Below are positions 1-7,889 of a stretch of 64,000 nucleotides of DNA, one piece after another. The translations under genes were made by a program, and so were the position numbers. Location: positions 153,976 to 217,975 of the forward strand of contig NZ_JAEULM010000002.1 in assembly GCF_016793825.1 (NCBI RefSeq), in the 5' to 3' direction. The notes below the pieces were generated by a model, which did no database searches, was not told where the DNA came from, and was given only the letters and a program-made list of their open reading frames with translations. Numbering within the stretch: position 1 is the stretch's first letter; the number at the start of each line of letters is the position of its first letter. Source of the DNA: Sphingopyxis sp. (lineage in GTDB: Bacteria > Pseudomonadota > Alphaproteobacteria > Sphingomonadales > Sphingomonadaceae).

Positions 1-719
1 TGCTGGATTGCCGCGAGCGCGCCTTCGGGATCGAATTTCTTCATCAGCACCACGGTGCCGCCAAGCCGATGGATCGTCATCGACCAGCGCAGCGGCGCGG
101 CATGATAAAGTGGCGCCGGGGAGAGGTAGATGCTGTCGGCGTTGATCCCGAACGCCATCGACGCAAGCACCACCAGATTGTTCGTGGCGTCGATCGCCTC
201 CTCGACCGGCAACGGAACCTTCACGCCCTTGGGCCGCCCCGTCGTGCCTGACGAATAGAGCATGTCGACCCCCGCGCGCTCGTCGGCGATACGCTCGGCG
301 GGCATCGTCGCCAGCTCGTCCTCGATCGTCGCCCACCCCGGGATGTCGCCGCCCATCGAATAGCGCTCGATCTGCGTGGTGAGCTCTTGTGCGGCAGCTG
401 CGAGACTGGCCGATACGACAAGCATTTTCGCGCCCGAATTTTCGAGAATATAGTCGGTCTCGTCCTGCGTCAGCCGCGACGAAATGCAGACATAACGCAG
501 CCCGGCGCGCTGCGCCCCCCAAGTCAGCCCGTAATAATGCGGCGTGTTTTCCAGCATGAAGGCGACGACATCCTCGTGCTGCAGCCCATGCGCGCGAAAA
601 AGCTGCGCCGCGCGGTTCGACGCGGCGTCGAGTTCGGCATAGCTGATCGTCTCGCCCGTTTCGGCGACGATGACGGCGGGCTTGTCGGGATGGGTGGCAG
701 CGTAAGTCGAGGGGTGCAT
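1..719 (-). CDS. Acyl-CoA synthetase / AMP-dependent ligase, N-terminal part (runs off window)
   Basis: The first 239 codons read as the N-terminal half of an ANL-superfamily acyl-CoA synthetase, which adenylates a carboxylic acid and transfers it to CoA. Visible are an early ISYAELD segment, a conserved AQLFRAHG stretch, and the phosphate-binding loop MLYSSGTTGRPKG at about residue 168, followed by VLMKKFDPEGAL. The start ATG at 719 has a good GGAGAG Shine-Dalgarno about 8 nt upstream. The C-terminal half, with the hinge and catalytic lysine, lies outside the window, so substrate class cannot be judged. It lies downstream of and co-directional with the response regulator gene, and a second synthetase lies beyond that. 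Confidence 0.9.
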   Translation of the reverse strand, partial: MHPSTYAATHPDKPAVIVAETGETISYAELDAASNRAAQLFRAHGLQHEDVVAFMLENTPHYYGLTWGAQRAGLRYVCISSRLTQDETDYILENSGAKMLVVSASLAAAAQELTTQIERYSMGGDIPGWATIEDELATMPAERIADERAGVDMLYSSGTTGRPKGVKVPLPVEEAIDATNNLVVLASMAFGINADSIYLSPAPLYHAAPLRWSMTIHRLGGTVVLMKKFDPEGALAAIQ

Positions 720-822
720 CGGGCGATCTCTCCAAAGAGGCTTATTGCTTTGTTTATGTCGAAGACCCGTAGCAAACTGAAACTTTCGGTCAAGCAAGCT
801 GGAACGCCCGCCCCAATCTCGA

Positions 823-1620
823 TCAAGAAGCGCCAAATAGCGGAGCAAAATCGGGCAGTGCGTGCGGGTATGCGGCCTCGTCGGGACGCGAGCATAGTGT
901 ATAGCCCTGCCCCTTGACCGTCCGCAGCATCGGCCAGGCGAAACCTCGGTCGATCTTCGCGCGGAGCCGCGACATATGCACTTCGACGCGGTTGGTCCCG
1001 GGATCGAAGTCGATCCGCCACACCGCCTTCAGGAGAGCGGCGCGCGAAATCGGCCGGTCAGGGACGCGCGCAAGATTGGCGAGCAGGTCGAACTCGCGCA
1101 GCGGCAGCCGAATCGGACGCCCCGCCCGTTCCACGCGCCGGTCGATCAGGTCGATGCGAAGATCGCCCGCGCCAAGCTGCCCCGCCGCGATCCGGCTGCG
1201 CCGGAGCAGACCGGCCATCCGCGCGAGCAGTTCGGGAAGATTGCGCGTCCAGCCGATCGCGTCGTCAGCGCCGCCATTCAGCGCAATCATCCGTTCGTCG
1301 AACGATTCGCGATCCGAAAGGACCAACAGCGGTCGCCGCGCCGCGACGGTGCGCACCAGTCGGACGAACTCGACGGGATCCTGCCATTCCAGAAAGGGGT
1401 TGATGACGACCAGATCGAAGCAGCAATCCAGCCACGGCCGCAATCCGCCGATGGGCGGGGATAACAGATGGACGCCATATCCCGCCGCGGCGACGGCGCG
1501 GCCCAGTTGCTCCGCCCGGTCGCGGACGCCGTGATAGATGGCGACGAGCGGCGGATTTTCGTCGATCGTACCGCCCTCCCCTGCCGCGATTGCATTCCAC
1601 ACCCGTCTCCCGGACCGCAT
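823..1620 (-). CDS. OmpR/PhoB-type response regulator with degenerate receiver domain
   Basis: A two-domain transcription factor of about 265 residues. Residues about 25-140 have receiver-like topology (AEQLGRAVAAAGYGV, FDLVVINPFLEW, PLLVLSDRE), but the phosphoacceptor position reads Asn-Pro rather than Asp and the N-terminal acidic pair is absent. The C-terminal winged helix (about 160-250) is intact, with REFDLLANLARVPDRPISR, NRVEVHMSRLRAKID and the terminal VKGQGYTL. Start is uncertain: in-frame ATGs lie at 1632 and 1620 and a GTG at 1602, none with a clear ribosome site. It is divergent from the synthetase at 1667, so the two share a control region of under 50 bp. Phosphorylation-independent DNA binding is inferred. 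Confidence 0.82.
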   Translation of the reverse strand: MRSGRRVWNAIAAGEGGTIDENPPLVAIYHGVRDRAEQLGRAVAAAGYGVHLLSPPIGGLRPWLDCCFDLVVINPFLEWQDPVEFVRLVRTVAARRPLLVLSDRESFDERMIALNGGADDAIGWTRNLPELLARMAGLLRRSRIAAGQLGAGDLRIDLIDRRVERAGRPIRLPLREFDLLANLARVPDRPISRAALLKAVWRIDFDPGTNRVEVHMSRLRAKIDRGFAWPMLRTVKGQGYTLCSRPDEAAYPHALPDFAPLFGAS

Positions 1621-1666
1621 CGTTGGCGGCATTGCGCGGCGCGGCGCCTGTGCTAACCCTCTGGTC

Positions 1667-3199
1667 ATGACCAGTACCGAGATGCTCGAAAGCGCCTTCG
1701 CCACCCTTCCCGATCTTGTCCGGGCCCATGCCGCCGAACGCCCGGAGGACATAGCCGCGGCCGACCCGGCGCGGCGGCTGAGCTGGTCCGAACTGGACGC
1801 AACAATCGATCGCATCACCGTCCGGCTCCAGGCGGACGGGCTGGTCAAGGGCGACCGGACGGCTATCGCCGGGCTGAACAGCGTCGAACAGATGGCGGCG
1901 ATCCTCGGCACCCTGCGCGCCGGCGGCGTGGCGGGGCTGATCACCAACAGCGCGACCGGCGAACAGATGGCCGCGATGATCGCCGACACCGGCGCACGGC
2001 ACCTGTTCCTCGACGCGGCCGCGGCGGCGAGCCTCGACGGGCAGGCGGTCACCGCGACCGACCGGATCGCGATGGACGGCGGCGACGCCGGCACCCCCCT
2101 CGCCGCCTGGATGGCCCCCGAAGGCGCAAGGCCTGCGCCGGTCGATATCCGGCCCGAAGACGGCTTCAACATCATCTATTCGTCGGGCACCACCGGTACG
2201 CCCAAGGGAATCGTCCACAGCCACGCGATGCGCTGGCAACATATCCAGCGCGGCGTTCCCGCCTATGGCCCGCAGGCCGTGACGATCCTCTCGACCCCGC
2301 TCTATTCGAACACGACGATGGCCAGTTTCCTGCCAACCATCGGATCGGGCGGCCGCGTCGTGCTGATGAAGAAATTCGACGCGCACGGGTTCCTGGAACT
2401 CGCGGCGCGCGAACGTGCGACCAACACGATGCTAGTGCCGGTCCAATATCGCCGCATCATGGCGCTGGAGGATTTCGGCCGCTTCGACCTTTCAAGTTTC
2501 GTGATGAAATATTGCACCTCGGCGCCGTTCCCCGCGTCGCTCAAGGCCGACGTCCTGCAACGCTGGCCCGGCGGTCTCGTCGAAATCTATGGAATGACCG
2601 AGGGTGGCGCGGCCTTCATCCTCGAGGCGCATCAATTCCCGGACAAACTCCACACCGTCGGCAAACCCGCGCCAGGCCATGTCGCCAAGGTGATCGATGA
2701 AGACGGCAACGAGCTGCCGCAAGGATCGGTCGGCGAAGTTGTCGGCCGAAGCCCCGCGATGATGACCGGCTACAACAACCGCCCCGACGCGACCAAGGCG
2801 ATGCACTGGCACGATGCCGAGGGGAACCTCTTCTATCGCCACGGCGACATCGGCCGCATCGACGAGGACGGGTTCCTCACGCTGATGGACCGCGCCAAGG
2901 ACATGATCATCTCGGGCGGCTTCAACATCTTTCCGAGCGACCTTGAAGCGATCCTCAACGCCGATGAGCGCGTTGTCGAAGCGACCGTCGTCGGCATGCC
3001 GAGCGAGGAGTGGGGCGAAACCCCCGTCGCCTTCGTGGTGCTGAACAATGCGGCGGACGCCGAAGCGGTGCGCGCCGACTGCAACGCCAAGGTCGGCAAG
3101 ACACAGCGGCTGGGCGGCATCACCGTCGTCGAAGAGCTGCCGCGCAGCGCGATCGGCAAGGTGCTGAAGCGCGAACTGCGGGATGCTTACGCGCGCTAA
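1667..3199 (+). CDS. Class I adenylate-forming acyl-CoA synthetase
   Basis: A full-length (510 aa) AMP-forming ligase. Signature motifs are present in order: IIYSSGTTGTPKGIVHSHA (P-loop-like, about 172), EIYGMTEGG (about 306), the YRHGDIGRID and DRAKDMIISGGFNIFPSD hinge region (about 390-425), and RSAIGKVLKREL near the C-terminus carrying the catalytic lysine. Such enzymes activate fatty, aromatic or other carboxylic acids to CoA thioesters; nothing here fixes the substrate. The start at 1667 is preferred because the family N-terminus begins a few residues later and longer in-frame extensions overlap the regulator. No Shine-Dalgarno is apparent; a GCTAAC lies about 11 nt before the ATG, so a leaderless message is possible. 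Confidence 0.93.
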   Translation: MTSTEMLESAFATLPDLVRAHAAERPEDIAAADPARRLSWSELDATIDRITVRLQADGLVKGDRTAIAGLNSVEQMAAILGTLRAGGVAGLITNSATGEQMAAMIADTGARHLFLDAAAAASLDGQAVTATDRIAMDGGDAGTPLAAWMAPEGARPAPVDIRPEDGFNIIYSSGTTGTPKGIVHSHAMRWQHIQRGVPAYGPQAVTILSTPLYSNTTMASFLPTIGSGGRVVLMKKFDAHGFLELAARERATNTMLVPVQYRRIMALEDFGRFDLSSFVMKYCTSAPFPASLKADVLQRWPGGLVEIYGMTEGGAAFILEAHQFPDKLHTVGKPAPGHVAKVIDEDGNELPQGSVGEVVGRSPAMMTGYNNRPDATKAMHWHDAEGNLFYRHGDIGRIDEDGFLTLMDRAKDMIISGGFNIFPSDLEAILNADERVVEATVVGMPSEEWGETPVAFVVLNNAADAEAVRADCNAKVGKTQRLGGITVVEELPRSAIGKVLKRELRDAYAR

Positions 3200-3299
3200 A
3201 GAGAGGGTCGATTACGACCATTGTCAGCCGTTCGCCAGAGCCGCTGACTCGCTCATAAAAAGTCATTCGTCCAATTGAAGGCGTCCATCAGAAGTTCCC

Positions 3300-3620
3300 A
3301 TGTCGCTGCTCGAAGAGAATGCAGAAATCCTCGGAAGGATGGAGAAAGATGGGAGCGATCTTGGACGTTCGCGATCGGTCGATTTTTCGCATGTTTTTGC
3401 TACTCGCGTATCAGCGGAAAAGTTTGCAGCCGAGTGCGAAGCGGATGGTTTCAAGATCGACGTTATAGAGACGGACGGAGTTGCAGACCCATGGGACGTC
3501 ACTGTTACAGTAAAGATGCAGCCTTCGGCCGCTAACGTCACGTCATGGGAGGAACGCTTCGATATTCTTGCTCGGAGACATGGTGGACGAACGGACGGCT
3601 GGGGATTCTTCACGGTCTAA
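3300..3620 (+). CDS. rraB: RraB-family protein (regulator of RNase E inhibitor B-like)
   Basis: A 106-residue protein with the RraB fold pattern: SRSVDFSHVFATRVSAEKF, EADGFKIDVIETD, DPWDVTVTVKMQPS, then a helix beginning VTSWEERFDILARRHGG ending in GWGFF. In gammaproteobacteria RraB binds RNase E and inhibits RNA decay; whether this homologue does so here is unknown. It is flanked by about 100 bp without genes on the left and 80 bp on the right, so it is probably monocistronic. Third codon positions are noticeably richer in A and T (for example aat, gca, aaa, gat, ttt, act) than in neighbouring genes, which hints at transfer or weak selection. Confidence 0.8.
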   Translation: MSLLEENAEILGRMEKDGSDLGRSRSVDFSHVFATRVSAEKFAAECEADGFKIDVIETDGVADPWDVTVTVKMQPSAANVTSWEERFDILARRHGGRTDGWGFFTV

Positions 3621-3699
3621 AGGCAACTTTCGTTCCGTCGCCACTCCGAACCAGACAGTCCCCTAACGACCCCAAGCAGACTATCCACCGCCGCCGCGC

Positions 3700-4218
3700 T
3701 TACGAAAGTCCCGCCGCCTGAATGGCTGCGAACGCGCTTTCCAGCCGCGCGTCGCCGTCGCCTTCGACCCACGCCCAACGGAGCTTGCGGCGTTCGAGTT
3801 CGCCGATCGCGACGTCCATGAATTGCCGCCGCGCCAAGTCGCTCCCGAACAGGCGCGTGCCGTCCTCCTGCCACGGCAGGTCCATTGCGGGGACGAGATA
3901 GAGGTCGGCGGGTTTGTCCCACAGGTCGATCTCGGGCAGGCGGCGCCCAAGCAGCATGATCGCCCATGCCTGCGTCATCAGCGGGTCGGTGTCCGAAACC
4001 AGCCATTCGGGCTTTTGCGCCAGCGCGGCCTCGGTCGCCGCCAGATGCCCGTCCAGAATCGCAAGCAGGTCGACCTCGTCGAGATCGGTTCCATTCGCTT
4101 CGCAATAGGTCCGGCCATATTCGGGAACGATGAGCGCGCCGAGCTTGAAGGCAAGCCGCGGCGCCAGCGTCGACTTGCCGGTGCTTTCGGCGCCGTGAAG
4201 GCAGATGTGCCGGGTCAT
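3700..4218 (-). CDS. NadR-type nicotinamide riboside kinase domain ATPase
   Basis: A 172-residue P-loop protein with GAESTGKSTLAPRLA at residues 8-22, VPEYGRTYCEANG, and WLVSDTDPLMTQAWA. This matches the C-terminal ribosylnicotinamide kinase domain of NadR, without the NMN adenylyltransferase or DNA-binding parts. Expected reaction: ATP-dependent phosphorylation of nicotinamide riboside to NMN, trapping the imported substrate. The start codon overlaps the pnuC stop (ATGA, 4215-4218), which supports translational coupling of transporter and kinase. It is the last gene of the crt/pnuC run. Confidence 0.85.
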   Translation of the reverse strand: MTRHICLHGAESTGKSTLAPRLAFKLGALIVPEYGRTYCEANGTDLDEVDLLAILDGHLAATEAALAQKPEWLVSDTDPLMTQAWAIMLLGRRLPEIDLWDKPADLYLVPAMDLPWQEDGTRLFGSDLARRQFMDVAIGELERRKLRWAWVEGDGDARLESAFAAIQAAGLS

Positions 4219-4784
4219 GCCGCGACCGTCCCGGCATGGGCCGCCCGCCGCCATTGGATCAGCCCGTCGATCGACAGGCCGAGCAGGACGACATAGACCG
4301 CGCTCGTCGCATAGAGGCCACGCCATGCGAAGAGCGGCACCGCGATCAGGTCGACGAGAATCCACAACCACCAGCTTTCGACTCGGCGGCGCGCAAGAAG
4401 CCACTGTGCGGTGACGCTGATCATCGCGATCGCGCCGTCGATCCAGGGCGCAGCGGCATCGGTGAAACGGTGCATCGCCGCACTCCACACGACCCACGCC
4501 GCGGCCGTGACGCCCCCCCAGATCCAGCGTGCGCGGGCGGTCATCCAGCCGACGGGAATATCGCTCCCCTCGCGCGCGCGCATCCACGCGGCCCAGCCGT
4601 ACAGGTTCAGCGCAAAGAAAAAGCCCTGAAGCAACATGTCGCTGTACAGCTTCGCCTCAAAGAAAACGAAGGCGTAGAGCGTCACCGCCGCAAGCGCGAA
4701 GGGGTAGTTCCAGACGCTGCGGAGCGCGACCAGCGCGACATTGGTCAGGACCAGCGCGGCGGCCAGCCATTCGAGCTGGCTCAT
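4215..4784 (-). CDS. pnuC: PnuC-family nicotinamide riboside transporter
   Basis: A 189-residue membrane protein with about seven hydrophobic segments and the PnuC-typical aromatic positions (SVWNYPFALAAVTLYAFVFF, FALNLYGWAAWMRA, SWWLWILVDLIAVPLF). PnuC proteins move nicotinamide riboside by facilitated diffusion, driven by its intracellular phosphorylation. The gene overlaps crtB upstream and the NadR-type kinase downstream, each by 4 nt, so it is probably translated from the same message as both. The pairing with the kinase is the strongest support for a nicotinamide riboside substrate rather than thiamine. Confidence 0.9.
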   Translation of the reverse strand: MSQLEWLAAALVLTNVALVALRSVWNYPFALAAVTLYAFVFFEAKLYSDMLLQGFFFALNLYGWAAWMRAREGSDIPVGWMTARARWIWGGVTAAAWVVWSAAMHRFTDAAAPWIDGAIAMISVTAQWLLARRRVESWWLWILVDLIAVPLFAWRGLYATSAVYVVLLGLSIDGLIQWRRAAHAGTVAA

Positions 4785-5740
4785 GCATCATCCTCCGCCG
4801 ACGGGCGCGTCCACAGACCGTCGCGGCTGATCCGCCGCTGCGGCGGACGGCGCAGCACCGACCAGCCCGCCCGCGCGACCCAGCCGAGTTTGGCGAGCAG
4901 GCTGGACGCCGCCCGATGGTCCCATGCGTGATCGCCGCGGGCGCGGACCTCGCGTGCGATGTCGCCATAGATGCCCGCGGCCGCCAGCACGGCCCAGCGG
5001 CTGCGCGGCGGCAGCTTGCGCGCGCCCCAGCGTGCCGACGCTTCATATTCATCGGCCATTTCGGCAAGCCATTTCGCCATCACCGCCAGCCGGGACCGAT
5101 AGGCGGGGTGCATGTGTTGACCCGGTGGGATGTCCAGTTCGACCATCCACTCGTCGGGCAGGTAGCAGCGATCGGCGGCGGCATCCTCCGCCACATCGCG
5201 CGCGATGTTCGATAGCTGAAAGGCGATGCCAAGGTCCGAGGCGCGATCAAGGGTCGTGGTGTCGCGCGGGTCGATGCCCATGACCAGCGCCATCGCAACC
5301 CCCACCGCCCCCGCAACATGATAGCTATAGCGCAGGAGGTCGGCTTCGCTGCGCGGCCGCCAGTCCTTCGCGTCGAGGTCGAAGCCCGCGACGATGTGGT
5401 CGATGACGCTGCGCGGGATGTCGATTTCGGTCAAAAGCAGGCCAAGCGCGTCGAAAGCAGGCTCCCCGGTCGGTTCGCCGGCAAGCGCCCTGCCCGTCTG
5501 CACCCGGATATGCGCGACGGCCGCGACGGGGTCATGGTTCGGAACCATCGCCCCGCCATGATCCTGCCCGTCGGTCAGATCGTCGGCGGCGCGGCACCAG
5601 GCATAGAGCAGCCAGACGCGCTCGCGCGTAACGCGGTCGAAGAGCCGGCTGGCGAGCGCGAAGCTTTTCGATCCGCGCGCGATGCTGTCATGCGCGAATC
5701 CGTGGAGGGCATGCGCATCATAGGCCCCCGCCACGATCAT
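4781..5740 (-). CDS. crtB: Phytoene/squalene synthase family protein, CrtB
   Basis: A 319-residue enzyme with both aspartate-rich prenyl-diphosphate sites: AWCRAADDLTDGQD at about 49-62 and QLSNIARDVAEDAAADRCY at about 170-188. These bind Mg2+-coordinated GGPP, condensing two molecules to 15-cis-phytoene, the first committed carotenoid step. The start at 5740 is set by the TAATG overlap with the LOG gene stop. Location in a carotenoid cluster with crtI and crtY argues for phytoene rather than squalene synthesis. It is followed without a gap by pnuC. Confidence 0.93.
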   Translation of the reverse strand: MIVAGAYDAHALHGFAHDSIARGSKSFALASRLFDRVTRERVWLLYAWCRAADDLTDGQDHGGAMVPNHDPVAAVAHIRVQTGRALAGEPTGEPAFDALGLLLTEIDIPRSVIDHIVAGFDLDAKDWRPRSEADLLRYSYHVAGAVGVAMALVMGIDPRDTTTLDRASDLGIAFQLSNIARDVAEDAAADRCYLPDEWMVELDIPPGQHMHPAYRSRLAVMAKWLAEMADEYEASARWGARKLPPRSRWAVLAAAGIYGDIAREVRARGDHAWDHRAASSLLAKLGWVARAGWSVLRRPPQRRISRDGLWTRPSAEDDA

Positions 5741-6321
5741 TACAGATCGTCGGCCTTCATGGCGAAGATCGGCGCGTGCGGTTCGTATGTCTCCATTTTG
5801 TCGAGCAGTTCGTCGATCCCGGCATCGACGATCATGATCCCTGCATGCGCGGGGCGGATGAAGCCGACGTCGATCATGTGCCGGTTGAAGGCGACAAGGT
5901 CGTTGTAGAAGCCCGCCGCGTTGAGCAGTCCGACGGGCTTGGCATGATAGCCGAGTTGCGCCCAGCTGATCGCTTCCCAAAGCTCGTCCATCGTGCCGAC
6001 CCCGCCGGGGATCGTGAGGAAGCCGTCGGAAAGGTCGGTGAACATCTTCTTGCGCTCGTGCATGCCCGACACGACGTGCAGTTCGGTGCAACCGCGGTGC
6101 GCGACTTCGGTTCCGACAAGCGCATCGGGGATGACGCCGATCACCTCGCCGCCGGCTTCCAGCGCGCTGTCGGCGACGGCACCCATCAGCCCGAGCCGGC
6201 CGCCGCCATAGACGACGCCGATCCCGCGCTGCGCGAGCGTCCGCCCGACGTGGCGCGCGGTTTCGATGTAGATCGGGTCGGCGGGGGTCGCGGACCCGCA
6301 ATAGACGGCAAGGCGTTTCAT
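5740..6321 (-). CDS. LOG-family protein (TIGR00730, cytokinin-type phosphoribohydrolase)
   Basis: A 193-residue Rossmann-like protein with the family signature PGGVGTMDELWEAISWAQLG at about 105-124, an early VYCGS motif, and GGGRLGLMG. LOG proteins cleave nucleoside 5'-monophosphates to free base and ribose 5-phosphate; many bacterial members were formerly called lysine decarboxylase-like. It sits between crtI and crtB with its stop overlapping the crtB start. No carotenoid role is known to me; operon placement is the only link. Confidence 0.9.
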   Translation of the reverse strand: MKRLAVYCGSATPADPIYIETARHVGRTLAQRGIGVVYGGGRLGLMGAVADSALEAGGEVIGVIPDALVGTEVAHRGCTELHVVSGMHERKKMFTDLSDGFLTIPGGVGTMDELWEAISWAQLGYHAKPVGLLNAAGFYNDLVAFNRHMIDVGFIRPAHAGIMIVDAGIDELLDKMETYEPHAPIFAMKADDL

Positions 6322-6351
6322 TCGTTCACTCTATCGCTTTCATCACCCCTG

Positions 6352-6404
6352 CAAGGGTCGGGGTCCAGATGGAATCCCGCCTTCGCGGGAATGGCGGGAA
6401 AGTA
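6352..6404. repeat. Short intergenic hairpin repeat (ATCCCGCCTTCGCGGGAAT type)
   Basis: The 89-bp gap between crtI and the LOG gene holds the hairpin TCCCGC-CTTC-GCGGGA (around 6376-6391) and a nearby CCCCTGCAAGGGTCGGGG. Sequence and position resemble the larger CGTCATCCCGG elements elsewhere in this window. It may be a degraded copy or an intercistronic RNA stem. Confidence 0.45.
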
Positions 6405-6410
6405 AAGAGC

Positions 6411-7889
6411 CTATCGGGATTCGAGCATCAGCGCGGCGGTCGCGCGGGCGCTGCCGACGACGCCGGGAATTCCCGCTCCCGGATGCGTGCCCGCCCCGAC
6501 GAAATAGAGATTTTCGATCGCATCGTCGCGGTTGTGCGCCCGAAACCAGGCGCTTTGCCAGAGCAGCGGCTCAAGGCTGAACGCGCTGCCGAGATGCGCC
6601 GACAGATCGCGGCCGAAATCAGCCGGTGTATAGTAGAAGCGGGTCACGACCCTGTCCTTGAGACCCGGCAGGACGCGACGTTCGACCTCGTCCAGTATCG
6701 CATCGGCGAAGCGTTTGCCGAACGCGCCATCCCAGTCGGCCTTGGCCTTTCCCAGATGTGCGACGGGCGCCAGCGCATAGAAAGTCGAATGGCCGGGCGG
6801 CGCCAGGCCGGGGTCGGTGATGCTGGGGTGATGAAGGTAGAGCGAGAAATCTCCCGCGACGACGCCATTGGAGTAGATATCGTCGAGCAGCCCCCTGTAG
6901 CGCGGACCAAACAGGATACTGTGGTGCGCGACGTCGGGATATTCACCCTGCACGCCGAAATGAACGACAAAGAGCGACGGCGACCAGCGTTTGCGTGCCA
7001 GCCCCTTCGCGACCTTCGCGCCGCGCGCATGGCACAGCAGGTCGCGGTAGCTGTGCATCAGGTCGCCGTTGCAGGCGACCATGTCGGCCGCGCCGTGCCA
7101 TCCGCCCTGCGTCGTGACGCCCGTCGCACGGTTGCCCGTCGTTTCGATCCGCGCCACCGGATCGCCGAGCCTCAGCGACCCGCCGAGCCGCTCGAACAGG
7201 CGCACCATGCCGCCCACCAGCGCGTTCGTGCCGCCGCGCGCGAACCAGACCCCGCCGTCCTTTTCGATCGTGTGGATCAGCGCATAGATCGCGCTCGTCG
7301 TCATCGGATTGCCGCCGACCAGCAAGGTATGGAAGGACAACGCCTGCCGCAGCCGTTCGTCCTCCACATAGGACGACACGATCGAATAGACGCTGCGCCA
7401 GGCCCGATATTTCATCAGCGCTGGCGCGGCCCGGATCATCGACGCGAAGTCGAGAAAGGCCACCGCGCCAAGCTTGACATAGCCCTGTTCGTAAACGCCC
7501 CGCGAATAGGCGAGGAAGCGGTCGTATCCCGCGACGTCGGCGGGATGCAGCCGCTCGATTTCGGCACGCAGCGCGGCCTCGTCGTTCGAATAGTCGAAGC
7601 GTGATCCGTCGGGCCAGTCGAGCCGATAGAAGGGCATCACCGGAACAAGATCGACATCGGCCGCCATGTCCCGGCCGGAAAGCGCCCACAAGTCCTGAAG
7701 GCACGGGGGATCGGTAATCACCGTTGGCCCCGCATCGAAGGTGAAACCGTCCTTCTCCCAATGATAGGCCCGCCCGCCGGGCTTGTCGCGCGCCTCGACG
7801 ATCGTCGTTTCGACACCGGCCGACTGTAACCGGATCGCCAGCGCCAGCCCACCGAACCCCGCACCGACGACGATGGCCCGCCGCGTCAT
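6411..7889 (-). CDS. crtI: Phytoene desaturase CrtI
   Basis: A 492-residue FAD-dependent desaturase. The dinucleotide-binding fold opens the protein (AIVVGAGFGGLALAIRLQSA, then EARDKPGGRAY), and the CrtI-type C-terminal signature GAGTHPGAGIPGVVGSARAT follows at about 465-485. It introduces successive double bases of unsaturation into phytoene to give neurosporene or lycopene at the membrane. Its start overlaps the crtY stop by 4 nt, so cyclase and desaturase are translationally coupled. Number of desaturation steps cannot be read from the sequence. Confidence 0.95.
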   Translation of the reverse strand: MTRRAIVVGAGFGGLALAIRLQSAGVETTIVEARDKPGGRAYHWEKDGFTFDAGPTVITDPPCLQDLWALSGRDMAADVDLVPVMPFYRLDWPDGSRFDYSNDEAALRAEIERLHPADVAGYDRFLAYSRGVYEQGYVKLGAVAFLDFASMIRAAPALMKYRAWRSVYSIVSSYVEDERLRQALSFHTLLVGGNPMTTSAIYALIHTIEKDGGVWFARGGTNALVGGMVRLFERLGGSLRLGDPVARIETTGNRATGVTTQGGWHGAADMVACNGDLMHSYRDLLCHARGAKVAKGLARKRWSPSLFVVHFGVQGEYPDVAHHSILFGPRYRGLLDDIYSNGVVAGDFSLYLHHPSITDPGLAPPGHSTFYALAPVAHLGKAKADWDGAFGKRFADAILDEVERRVLPGLKDRVVTRFYYTPADFGRDLSAHLGSAFSLEPLLWQSAWFRAHNRDDAIENLYFVGAGTHPGAGIPGVVGSARATAALMLESR

